From the NCBI GenBank assembly GCA_025350285.1, contig JANXYE010000582.1, forward strand, positions 1 through 8,375: DNA of 8,375 nt. Reading direction: 5' to 3'. The translations under genes were made by a program, and so were the position numbers. The stretch comes from Chloroflexota bacterium. Lineage in GTDB: Bacteria > Chloroflexota > Dehalococcoidia > Tepidiformales > Tepidiformaceae. A model generated the notes under the pieces. The model was not told the DNA's origin. It did not search any database and worked only from the letters and a program-made list of their open reading frames with translations. Shown here one piece after another: positions 1 through 6,039 of this stretch. How positions within the stretch are numbered: position 1 is the first letter of the stretch; each line of letters opens with the position of its first letter.

Positions 1-639
1 CCCCACGGCGGGATAGTGGCGGCCTTGAGGGAGGGCGTGCGGCAGGCTCGGGCAAACCTGATAGCCCGGATGGATGGAGACGACATCTGCCTGCCGGAGC
101 GGTTCGCGCGCCAGGTGGAATACCTGGACGCCCATCCAGAGGTCGTAGTCCTCGGGACCAACTGGGTCGGGATTGACCCTGCGGGACGGCCGTTCTGGCG
201 CTCGCGGAAGTTCGTTACCGAGAGCGCCGCGATCCGGGCCTCGATCGAGCGCGGCACGAATCCGATGCTGCACCCATCGGTGATGTTTCGCCCGGCGGCA
301 TACGAACGGACGGGCGGATACCGTTTCCGGGAGGACTCGTTCGAAGACCACGATCTCTGGAAACGGCTGATTGCCGAGGGTGAATTCGCGAACCTGCCGG
401 AAGTGTTGACGCTGTACAGGCGGCATCAGCGGGCGGTCAGTGTGGGGCGCGGCCGCCAGCGCCCGGGGGCTGACATCACCGCCGCCCGGTACGCCGGCTG
501 GGCGCGGATCGCGCGACGAGACGGGTACCGGGCGGCCGCCTGGCGGAACGCGCTCCAGGCGGTGCGGCTCGAACCGGCGTCGCTCTCCAACATCCGGCTG
601 CTGGGCCGAACGGTTTTCGCGCGGAACCGCCGGGGATGA
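1..639 (+). CDS. Glycosyltransferase family 2 (GT-A fold), 3' part only
   Basis: This is the C-terminal part (212 codons) of a GT2 glycosyltransferase, which transfers a sugar from a nucleotide-sugar donor, usually to a polysaccharide or lipid acceptor at the cytoplasmic side of the membrane. The frame is open to the left edge, so the true start lies outside the window; the GTG at 16 is internal. Visible family marks are the metal- and donor-binding DxDD motif (MDGDD, visible residues 24-28), followed by LPERF and QVEYLD as in many GT2 enzymes. Further on come HPSVMFR (about residues 92-98), the FEDHDLW segment that corresponds to the usual EDYDLW catalytic-base region, and YRRH before a basic C-terminal tail. 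No membrane segment is visible. The acceptor cannot be told from this fragment. The reductase gene downstream begins 102 nt later and may belong to the same glycan or lipid locus (inference). Confidence 0.88.
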   Translation, partial: PHGGIVAALREGVRQARANLIARMDGDDICLPERFARQVEYLDAHPEVVVLGTNWVGIDPAGRPFWRSRKFVTESAAIRASIERGTNPMLHPSVMFRPAAYERTGGYRFREDSFEDHDLWKRLIAEGEFANLPEVLTLYRRHQRAVSVGRGRQRPGADITAARYAGWARIARRDGYRAAAWRNALQAVRLEPASLSNIRLLGRTVFARNRRG

Positions 640-716
640 GCGAGCGTTGGAGGCGCACCCGACTCGGGGTTGATGTCCACCGGCGGGAATCGCTCACATC
701 GTCCGGGTGACGGCGC

Positions 717-722
717 TAAACT
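717..722 (+). promoter_or_regulatory. Possible -10 box of the SDR gene promoter
   Basis: TAAACT at 717-722 is preceded, with an 18-nt spacer, by CTCACA at 693-698, which matches 4 of 6 bases of the -35 consensus. Transcription would start near 729, just before or within the ribosome binding site. The match is modest and lies in the 102-nt gap after the glycosyltransferase, so read-through from upstream is an equally good explanation. Confidence 0.25.
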
Positions 723-727
723 CCGCC

Positions 728-733
728 AAGGGG
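728..733 (+). promoter_or_regulatory. Ribosome binding site that sets the SDR start
   Basis: AAGGGG lies 8 nt upstream of the ATG at 742. It supports that ATG over the in-frame GTG at 733, which would overlap the site, and over the in-frame TTG/ATG at 670/673. Confidence 0.6.
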
Positions 734-741
734 TGAGTACG

Positions 742-1671
742 ATGCGCTTGTTCGTGACCGGAGGAACGGGGTACCTGGGCTCGGCGCTGGTCGAAGCGGC
801 CCTTGCGGCCGGCTACGGCGTGCGGGCGACCGTGCGCTCGGCGGCGAAAGCGGCCGTCCTGCCGGCGGCCGTCGAGCAGGTCACCTGCGATCTGCTCGAC
901 GAGGACGCACTGGTGAAGGTGATGACTGGTTGTGACGGCGTCATCCACCTCGCCGCTTCGCTGGGGATGACGCCCGAGGATTCGCGCAGGATCAACGTGG
1001 GCGGGACGCGGACGCTCTTGCGGGCGGCGGCGCGCGCGAAGGTGGGGCGGTTTGTCTACACGAGCAGCTCCGCTGCCATCATCCAGGCCTCCGGGTTGGT
1101 CAGCGAGACGGGCCCGAACACGACTGCCTTGACGGACATCTACTCCGTCACGAAATGCGAGGCGGAGGGCGAGGTGTTCGCGGCAAGCCGCGAGGGTTTC
1201 GATGCGCGGATCGTGAACGTGGTCAACGCCTATGGCCCAAGCCCGCTCGGCCCAGCGAGCTACAACGCGCTCTTCCTGGCGTTCGTGCGGGGCGAAATCG
1301 ACACGGTGGTTGATGCGCCCGTGGGCTGGGTGGTGGCGGAAGACGTCGCCGCGGCCCACCTGGCGGCGTTTGAAGGCGGAGAAGCGGGCAAGCGCTACAT
1401 CGTCTGCGGCGAAGTCGCGCCGTTTTCGCGCGTGCTCAACGGGTTCGCGGAACTCTGGGGGAGCGAACGCCGGGTGAACGCGCTGCCGCCGGGACGCGAA
1501 CTTGGGCCGAAGGCGCATCCGTTCGGGCGCAGGTCGGAGGTCTACGGGAAGCTCGGGCCGGTGGTGGTCGATGACGCTCAGGCGCGGGCTATCGGGATCA
1601 GCCCGCGCGGGCTGGCGGAGGGCCTCGCCGAAGCCGTGAGGTGGATAAAGGGGATGCAGGGCGCTGGATGA
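742..1671 (+). CDS. NAD-dependent epimerase/dehydratase, extended SDR family
   Basis: This is a 309-residue, full-length extended short-chain dehydrogenase/reductase, a cytoplasmic enzyme that reduces, oxidises or epimerises a substrate with NAD(P). The Rossmann nucleotide-binding motif GGTGYLG (residues 7-13) follows the first strand at the N-terminus. CDLLD (49-53) fits the acidic residue contacting adenine, and HLAAS (69-73) is the usual loop after strand 4. The catalytic serine lies in TSSS (107-110), and the YxxxK pair is Y134/K138 in YSVTK. The substrate-binding C-terminal half follows. The ATG at 742 was chosen because AAGGGG precedes it and because the extra residues from the in-frame starts at 670/673 are unlike the family and lie before the first beta strand. 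Overall it resembles the dihydroflavonol-4-reductase/HpnA-like branch (family knowledge), but the substrate is not determinable. It follows the glycosyltransferase on the same strand. Confidence 0.87.
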   Translation: MRLFVTGGTGYLGSALVEAALAAGYGVRATVRSAAKAAVLPAAVEQVTCDLLDEDALVKVMTGCDGVIHLAASLGMTPEDSRRINVGGTRTLLRAAARAKVGRFVYTSSSAAIIQASGLVSETGPNTTALTDIYSVTKCEAEGEVFAASREGFDARIVNVVNAYGPSPLGPASYNALFLAFVRGEIDTVVDAPVGWVVAEDVAAAHLAAFEGGEAGKRYIVCGEVAPFSRVLNGFAELWGSERRVNALPPGRELGPKAHPFGRRSEVYGKLGPVVVDDAQARAIGISPRGLAEGLAEAVRWIKGMQGAG

Positions 1672-1717
1672 GCCGACACATGCAGCGTCGGCGGGAGCCG
1701 CGCCCCTCCGTGGGCGC
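1672..1717 (+). terminator. Two GC-rich hairpins after the SDR stop codon
   Basis: Directly after the TGA, GCCGAC (1672-1677) can pair with GTCGGC (1687-1692) around a 9-nt loop. GCGCCC (1700-1705) can pair with GGGCGC (1712-1717) around a 6-nt loop. Both stems are perfect 6-bp pairs, but neither is followed by a T run, so this is at best a weak or factor-assisted terminator. In DNA this rich in G and C, such stems also arise by chance. Confidence 0.3.
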
Positions 1718-1852
1718 TTGGGGTCTCCTGTGCCTCGGCCAGGGGCCGGCCTGTTCCGCTACGCCCAGCCCCCACGCAGGCAGAATCCCTACCCGCGCTC
1801 CCGCGGCCACCGGCGGGTCTGGGCGAACGGGCGTGACTAGACTCGACGCCCC

Positions 1853-1858
1853 TATACT
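1853..1858 (+). promoter_or_regulatory. -10 box of dprA, near-leaderless
   Basis: TATACT matches 5 of 6 bases of the -10 consensus and stands out in very GC-rich surroundings. It ends 9 nt before the dprA ATG at 1868, so the predicted RNA would start only a few nt before the start codon. No Shine-Dalgarno sequence is visible between them. A convincing -35 box at normal spacing is not seen; GTGACT at 1833-1838 is too close (14 nt). Confidence 0.5.
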
Positions 1859-1867
1859 GCGCGGGCG

Positions 1868-2995
1868 ATGAGTGTGGATTCGGGGCTTCCCTACTGGCTT
1901 GCATTGCGGCGATCGGGGCTGGGGAGCAGCAACTTTTCTCTGCTCTTGAAGCACTTCGGAACGATCGACGAGGCCTGGGGAGCGCCGGCGGATGAAGTGC
2001 GGCGTGCCGGGCTTGACGCGCAGTACGTGCGCGGATTCACGAAGGCCCATACGGCCTTCGACCCGGATCGGGAGTTGTCTTCGCTCGAAGCCTGCGAGGC
2101 GCGGGCCTTTACGTGGCTGGACCATGACTACCCGGCCCTGTTGCGCGACATCCCTCAGTCGCCGCCCGTGTTGTTCGTCCGCGGTGGCCGAAGCCCGGTG
2201 TTCGACCCTGCGCTCGCGGTTGTTGGGACGCGCCATGTAACGCCATACGGTCGCCAGGCGACAGAACACTTTTGCACTGCCGTCGCCCAGGCCGGGGTTG
2301 CCATTGTCAGCGGCCTGGCGCGCGGCGTCGATGCCATCGCCCATCGGGTGGCGCTCGATTGCGGGGCGCCGACGGTGGCCGTGCTCGCGGGCGGCATCGA
2401 CCAGATCTACCCGCGGGAGAACGCCGGGCTGGCGGAACGGATCCTGGCGACCGGCTGCCTCGTTTCGGAGTACCCGGTGGGCATCCCGGCCCGCCCGGAC
2501 TACTTTCCGCGACGGAACCGGATCATTTCGGGGCTGGCCCAGGCGACGCTGGTGGTCGAAGCAGGCGCCGGAAGCGGCGCCCTGCACACGGCCAACTGGG
2601 CATTCGAACAGGGCCGCGACGTGTACGCCGTTCCCGGGAGCATCTTTTCGCGCCAAAGCGAAGGGACAAACCAGCTCATCCGGGAGAGCAGCGCGAAGCT
2701 CGTGGTTTCGCCAGAGCAACTCCTGGAGGAACTCAACCTGCGCGCCGGGAGCGGGGTCCAGATCGCCCTCCAAGCGCACGGGGGAGCTTCGGCGCGGGTC
2801 CCGGCGACTCCCCGCGAGCCGGCCACCGAGGAAGAGGGCAGGCTGCTCCATCTCCTCGAAGCCGGTCCGTTGCACATCGATGAACTCGTGCGAATCGCAG
2901 GCGGGCCGGTTGCGTATGTCGCCGCAACGGCGCAAATGATGGAACTGAAGGGACTGATCCGGCAGGAGCGGCCGATGGTATTCGTAAAGGCCTGA
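1868..2995 (+). CDS. dprA: DNA-processing protein DprA (Smf)
   Basis: DprA binds incoming single-stranded DNA during natural transformation and loads RecA onto it in the cytoplasm; it is also widespread in bacteria not known to be competent. The 375-residue protein has the full three-part layout. A helical SAM-like N-terminal region (about 7-60) comes first. The Rossmann-like core (about 80-290) carries VVGTR and TPYG (118-128), SGLARGVDAIAH (148-159), FPRRNRIISGL (213-223), EAGAGSGALHTA (231-242) and the EGTNQLI segment (265-271). A short variable linker leads to a C-terminal winged-helix domain (about 320-375). The ATG at 1868 has no Shine-Dalgarno sequence but lies 9 nt after a TATACT box, fitting a leaderless or near-leaderless start. 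topA follows on the same strand, a common neighbour of dprA. Nothing in the sequence suggests loss of function. The long antisense ORF opposite this gene is a codon-bias shadow. Confidence 0.96.
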   Translation: MSVDSGLPYWLALRRSGLGSSNFSLLLKHFGTIDEAWGAPADEVRRAGLDAQYVRGFTKAHTAFDPDRELSSLEACEARAFTWLDHDYPALLRDIPQSPPVLFVRGGRSPVFDPALAVVGTRHVTPYGRQATEHFCTAVAQAGVAIVSGLARGVDAIAHRVALDCGAPTVAVLAGGIDQIYPRENAGLAERILATGCLVSEYPVGIPARPDYFPRRNRIISGLAQATLVVEAGAGSGALHTANWAFEQGRDVYAVPGSIFSRQSEGTNQLIRESSAKLVVSPEQLLEELNLRAGSGVQIALQAHGGASARVPATPREPATEEEGRLLHLLEAGPLHIDELVRIAGGPVAYVAATAQMMELKGLIRQERPMVFVKA

Positions 2996-3030
2996 TTTGG
3001 CCGAAATCGACAACGCAGGCGAATGGGCGC

Positions 3031-3060
3031 TCGACACAGTCGCGCAAGCCTGCCTACGTT
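3031..3060 (+). promoter_or_regulatory. Possible topA promoter (-35 and -10)
   Basis: TCGACA at 3031-3036 matches 5 of 6 bases of the -35 consensus. TACGTT at 3055-3060 is a weak -10 match at an 18-nt spacing. Transcription would begin near 3067, downstream of the upstream ATG at 3023 and upstream of the TTG at 3101. If real, it favours the TTG as the topA start. The -10 match is poor, so this is tentative. Confidence 0.27.
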
Positions 3061-3086
3061 AAGGGGCAGGCGCCGCGGAAGGCGCC

Positions 3087-3091
3087 AGGAG
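3087..3091 (+). promoter_or_regulatory. Ribosome binding site supporting a TTG start for topA
   Basis: AGGAG lies 9 nt upstream of the in-frame TTG at 3101. The alternative ATG at 3023 has no comparable site upstream. This box decides the chosen start. Confidence 0.55.
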
Positions 3092-3100
3092 TACGGTTCT

Positions 3101-5542
3101 TTGGCAACAGCAACACCTACGCGGACTACGCGCACACGGGCGGTGAAGGCGCCGGCGGTAGCTACGCCACGGCCTCGCGCGTCATCGCACCGCGCGAAAA
3201 ACCTGGTCATCGTCGAGTCGCCGGCCAAGGCCCGGACCGTGGGGAACATTCTTGGCGATGACTATCGCGTCATCGCCTCGGTCGGACACGTGCGCGACCT
3301 CCCGAACTACGGCTACGGCGTCGAGGACATCGCGAACGGCGACTTTACGCCCAAGTACGTGGTGGTCAAAGACAAAAAGCGCGGCATCGACAAGAACGAC
3401 ATCATCCAGGAGATCGCCGCCGCCGCGAAAACGGCCGAGAATATCTACCTCTCTACAGACCCTGACCGCGAGGGGGAGGCCATCTCCTGGCACATCCGGG
3501 AAGCGGCGGGCATCCCGGAGGAGCGGACCCAGCGCGTCGTCTTCCACGAGATCACGCGCCCGGCGATCGAAGAGGCGTTCCGGCATCCAGCAAAGCTGAA
3601 CATGCACCTCGTGGACGCGCAGCAGACGCGCCGCGTGCTGGATCGGCTCATCGGCTTCCCATTGACCTGGTTCGTGCAGGGGAAGGTGAGCAAGAGTGCG
3701 AGTGCGGGCCGCGTGCAGAGCGTCGCCCTGCGCCTGGTGGTAGAGCGCGAGCGCCAGATCCAGGGTTTCGGGGCGCAGGAATACTGGACCATCCACGCTG
3801 GCGTGGCGAAAGACGGCGTGCCCTTCGAGGCCGAGCTTTCGAAGCTGCCGGCGGTGGCCGGCAAGCGCGCCACCATCCGGCCTGGGACGGGGGACTTCGC
3901 GCCCGCGATTCCCGACCAGGCGACGGCCGATAACCTGCTCGCGACCTTCCGGCGTTCCGACTTCTCGGTCGCGACGGTGAAGAAGGGCGAACGTTCGAAA
4001 TCGCCAGTGCCGCCATTTACGACGAGCACCTTTCAACAGGCGGCGAACAACCGGCTCGGGATCGGCGCCGCCCGGGCAATGGCCTTCGCCCAGGCGCTCT
4101 ACGAAGGGATCAACGTCCCCGGCGAGGGGCCGGTGGGCCTTATCAGCTACATGCGCACCGACTCGCTCAACATCTCGCCACTGGCCCGCGCGGATGCCCG
4201 CCGGTTCGTCGCCGGGCGCTGGGGGCCGGAGTTCGTGCCGGACAAAGAACGTGTCTACCGGACACGAGCGAAGGGCGCGCAGGAAGCGCACGAGGCCATC
4301 CGGCCAACCGATCCGGCGCGCACCCCGGAGTCGCTCGCGCGTGTCCTGGACGCGAGCCAGCTACGCGTCTACCGCCTTATCTGGCAGCGCTTTATGGCCA
4401 GCCAGATGGCGGACGCGCGCTTCAGTACGGTCGCGGTGGAGATTGAGGCGCGCGAAAGCGGCACGCCGCGGGGCACGTTCAAGACAAGCGCGCAGCACCT
4501 GCTGTTCGCCGGGCACCTGGCCGTCTACGGTGTCGATGCGAACGAACGAGAACAGGGCGAAGAGGACGAAGACGCTGAGGCCGCCCTGCCGGAACTGGCC
4601 GATGGCGACCCGCTCGTCCGCCGTTCTGTCGATGGCCGCCGGCACTTCACGGAGCCGCCCCCACGCTACACGGAAGCGACGCTGGTCAAAGCGCTGGAAG
4701 AGAAGGGCATCGGCCGCCCAAGCACGTACGCCTCGATCGTCGGGACCGTCCAAAAGCGGGACTATGTCACTCGCCAGGGCCGGGCGCTCGTGCCGCAGGA
4801 ACTCGGCTTCCTCGTGAACGACCTGCTCGTCCAGCACATGGACAAGTACGTGAACGTGGGCTTCACCTCCGAAATGGAGGAGGAGCTCGACGAAATCGCG
4901 GACGGGAAGCGCGACTACCTGGGCGTCGTCAAGAACTTCTGGCTGGACTTCGAAAAGAACGTCGAAGCGGCCAAAGGCGCCGCCGAGAAGGTCCAGGAGG
5001 AGACGGACATCCTCTGCGACGTGTGCGGCGAAGCGAACATGGTGATCAAGTGGGGGCGCAACGGAAAGTTCATGGCCTGCCCGCGCTACCCGGCCTGCAA
5101 GAACGCGCGGCCCGTCGCGGAGGACGGGGCGCCGATTGCCGTCACGCAGCCTCAGCTGACGGAGTTCACCTGCCCGAAGTGCCATTCGCTGCTTCTCCAG
5201 AAGAGCGGGCCGTATGGGCCGTACGTCGATTGCACACAACGGGAATCGGGCAAGTGCGACTTTCGCGGCGGCGTGCCCGTCGGCATCCACTGCCCGGAAG
5301 AGCCGGAGACGGGGATGCTCGTCGAGAAAAAGACGAAGCGCGGCATCTTTTACGGTTGCTGGAACTACCCAAACTGCAGCTACACGACGAACTCGCTTGA
5401 GCCGGACAGGATGTCCCCGATCAGGACGCCGGAGGAACGAGCAGCAGGCAACAAGAAGCTGCTTGAGCGGAGTGCGCGTGGCAAGGCCGCGTTCGCCTCC
5501 CGGCGGGCGCGGACAACGACCGTCGCGCGCAAGGCAAGCTGA
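3101..5542 (+). CDS. topA: DNA topoisomerase I (type IA)
   Basis: TopA relaxes negatively supercoiled DNA by nicking one strand through a tyrosine and passing the other strand through the gate. Numbered from the TTG (813 residues), a basic, Thr/Ala-rich leader (1-33) precedes the Toprim domain. That domain has VIVESPAKA (36-44, glutamate E39) and the metal-binding DPDREGE (120-126). SAGRVQS (202-208) follows. The active-site tyrosine is Y350 in SYMRTDS, with R352 beside it, and EAHEAIRPTD (395-404) and GIGRPSTYA (536-544) are typical of the family. Three C-terminal zinc ribbons follow: C639/C642/C660/C666, C691/C694/C711/C719, and a third with only C731/C753/C759. The tail (about 780-813) is basic and probably binds DNA. 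The ATG at 3023 would add 26 arginine-rich residues without a ribosome binding site; the TTG has AGGAG 9 nt upstream. It lies 105 nt after dprA. Confidence 0.96.
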   Translation: MATATPTRTTRTRAVKAPAVATPRPRASSHRAKNLVIVESPAKARTVGNILGDDYRVIASVGHVRDLPNYGYGVEDIANGDFTPKYVVVKDKKRGIDKNDIIQEIAAAAKTAENIYLSTDPDREGEAISWHIREAAGIPEERTQRVVFHEITRPAIEEAFRHPAKLNMHLVDAQQTRRVLDRLIGFPLTWFVQGKVSKSASAGRVQSVALRLVVERERQIQGFGAQEYWTIHAGVAKDGVPFEAELSKLPAVAGKRATIRPGTGDFAPAIPDQATADNLLATFRRSDFSVATVKKGERSKSPVPPFTTSTFQQAANNRLGIGAARAMAFAQALYEGINVPGEGPVGLISYMRTDSLNISPLARADARRFVAGRWGPEFVPDKERVYRTRAKGAQEAHEAIRPTDPARTPESLARVLDASQLRVYRLIWQRFMASQMADARFSTVAVEIEARESGTPRGTFKTSAQHLLFAGHLAVYGVDANEREQGEEDEDAEAALPELADGDPLVRRSVDGRRHFTEPPPRYTEATLVKALEEKGIGRPSTYASIVGTVQKRDYVTRQGRALVPQELGFLVNDLLVQHMDKYVNVGFTSEMEEELDEIADGKRDYLGVVKNFWLDFEKNVEAAKGAAEKVQEETDILCDVCGEANMVIKWGRNGKFMACPRYPACKNARPVAEDGAPIAVTQPQLTEFTCPKCHSLLLQKSGPYGPYVDCTQRESGKCDFRGGVPVGIHCPEEPETGMLVEKKTKRGIFYGCWNYPNCSYTTNSLEPDRMSPIRTPEERAAGNKKLLERSARGKAAFASRRARTTTVARKAS

Positions 5543-5547
5543 GCGTC

Positions 5548-5556
5548 TGGTAGAGT
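5548..5556 (+). promoter_or_regulatory. Extended -10 promoter of the first antitoxin gene
   Basis: TGGTAGAGT fits the extended -10 form TGnTAnnnT. It ends exactly 6 nt before the ATG at 5563, within the 20-nt gap after the topA stop. The predicted start of RNA falls at or next to the start codon, and no Shine-Dalgarno sequence is present, so a leaderless transcript is likely. No -35 box is evident, which is usual for extended -10 promoters. Confidence 0.5.
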
Positions 5557-5562
5557 GGCGGC

Positions 5563-5796
5563 ATGTCCACCGAGACGGTTGAACGGCTTTACGAAGAGAT
5601 CATGGAACTCGACGAGTGCGACCGTGAGCAATTGAGCGATCGGATCGAACAGTCTTTCGACGACCAAGGCGAGTCCGAAGCGCTGCGTGATGAGTTCAAT
5701 CGCCGCTCCGAAGGACATCGCAAGTCCATTCCTTGGGACGGGGCCCGAGCCGTCCTGCGTGGCGAGCGGCAGACTTCTGCTCAACACCTGTTATAA
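5563..5796 (+). CDS. Orphan antitoxin-like protein (addiction module component family)
   Basis: This 77-residue acidic protein resembles the small 'putative addiction module component' antitoxins (Unstab_antitox family), which neutralise a ParE/RelE-type toxin by binding it. Its N-terminus (TVERLYEE at residues 5-12, then LD and REQL) matches that of the next gene almost residue for residue, so the two are paralogues. The C-terminal half differs. It has NRRSEGH followed by SIPWDGARAVLR, the family's typical 'IPW' ending, where the second copy has GVSLEEFERRF. No toxin gene follows this copy directly: the next gene is the second antitoxin, 7 nt downstream. It may be an orphan, may cross-neutralise the toxin further on, or may be left from a lost pair. 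The last residues after about 69 are unlike the family and overlap the promoter of the next gene. The family call rests on pattern recognition only. Confidence 0.72.
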   Translation: MSTETVERLYEEIMELDECDREQLSDRIEQSFDDQGESEALRDEFNRRSEGHRKSIPWDGARAVLRGERQTSAQHLL

Positions 5797-5797
5797 T
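5789..5797 (+). promoter_or_regulatory. Extended -10 promoter of the second antitoxin gene
   Basis: TGTTATAAT is a perfect extended -10 (TGn plus TATAAT). It ends 6 nt before the GTG at 5804, the same spacing as at the first antitoxin gene. The stop codon of the first antitoxin (TAA, 5794-5796) lies inside the -10 hexamer. No Shine-Dalgarno sequence and no -35 box are visible, so the RNA probably begins at the GTG. This is the best promoter match in the window. Confidence 0.7.
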
Positions 5798-5803
5798 CGA
5801 CCC

Positions 5804-6022
5804 GTGGCTACGACGACCGTCGAACGGCTCTACGAAGAAATGCTGGACCTGGATGACTCGGAGCGCGAGGAACTCCTCGGGCGGTTTGGGTTCCTCCCAG
5901 ACGACTGGCAACCCTCGCCGGCATGGCGAGCGGAGATCAAGCGCCGCATCGAGCGATTCCGCGCAGGCAATCCGGGTGTTTCTCTGGAAGAATTTGAACG
6001 CCGCTTTCACGCGAGCCGTTGA
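5804..6022 (+). CDS. Antitoxin of a ParE/RelE-type toxin-antitoxin pair
   Basis: This 72-residue acidic antitoxin belongs to the addiction module component family and probably binds and blocks the toxin encoded 17 nt downstream. The N-terminus has TVERLYEEMLDLDD, a helical region shared with the preceding paralogue. Residues 22-37 (EELLGRFGFLPDDWQP) lead into AWRAEIKRRIERF, a charged helix usual for the toxin-binding half, and the protein ends in SLEEFERRFHASR. The GTG at 5804 was chosen because it lies 6 nt after a perfect extended -10 box, so anything upstream would not be transcribed from that promoter. Upstream codons in this frame (from 5687) overlap the first antitoxin gene and are not family-like. 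In such modules the antitoxin is usually labile and may repress its own promoter (family knowledge). No operator was identified. Confidence 0.82.
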   Translation: MATTTVERLYEEMLDLDDSEREELLGRFGFLPDDWQPSPAWRAEIKRRIERFRAGNPGVSLEEFERRFHASR

Positions 6023-6039
6023 TGAGTTGACGCGCTGAC

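Noticed and set aside
694..1518. 274-codon minus-strand ORF opposite the SDR gene
   Set aside because: It is fully antisense to a clear SDR gene, the translation is arginine/histidine-rich without recognisable motifs, and long antisense frames are expected in high-GC coding DNA.
1641..1871. Small plus-strand ORF across the SDR-dprA gap
   Set aside because: It overlaps the end of the SDR gene, is Pro/Arg-rich and motif-free, and has no ribosome binding site. The gap is better read as hairpins plus the dprA promoter.
1598..3037. 479-codon minus-strand ORF opposite dprA
   Set aside because: It is antisense to an unmistakable dprA with all its motifs; the translated product resembles no family I recognise and reflects codon bias.
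3182..5290. Two long minus-strand ORFs (3182-4291 and 4361-5290) opposite topA
   Set aside because: Both lie entirely inside topA on the other strand and look like compositional shadows with no domain signatures.
5687..5803. Upstream extension of the second antitoxin to an ATG at 5687
   Set aside because: The added 39 residues overlap the first antitoxin in another frame, are not family-like, and start upstream of the TATAAT box that best explains transcription of this gene.
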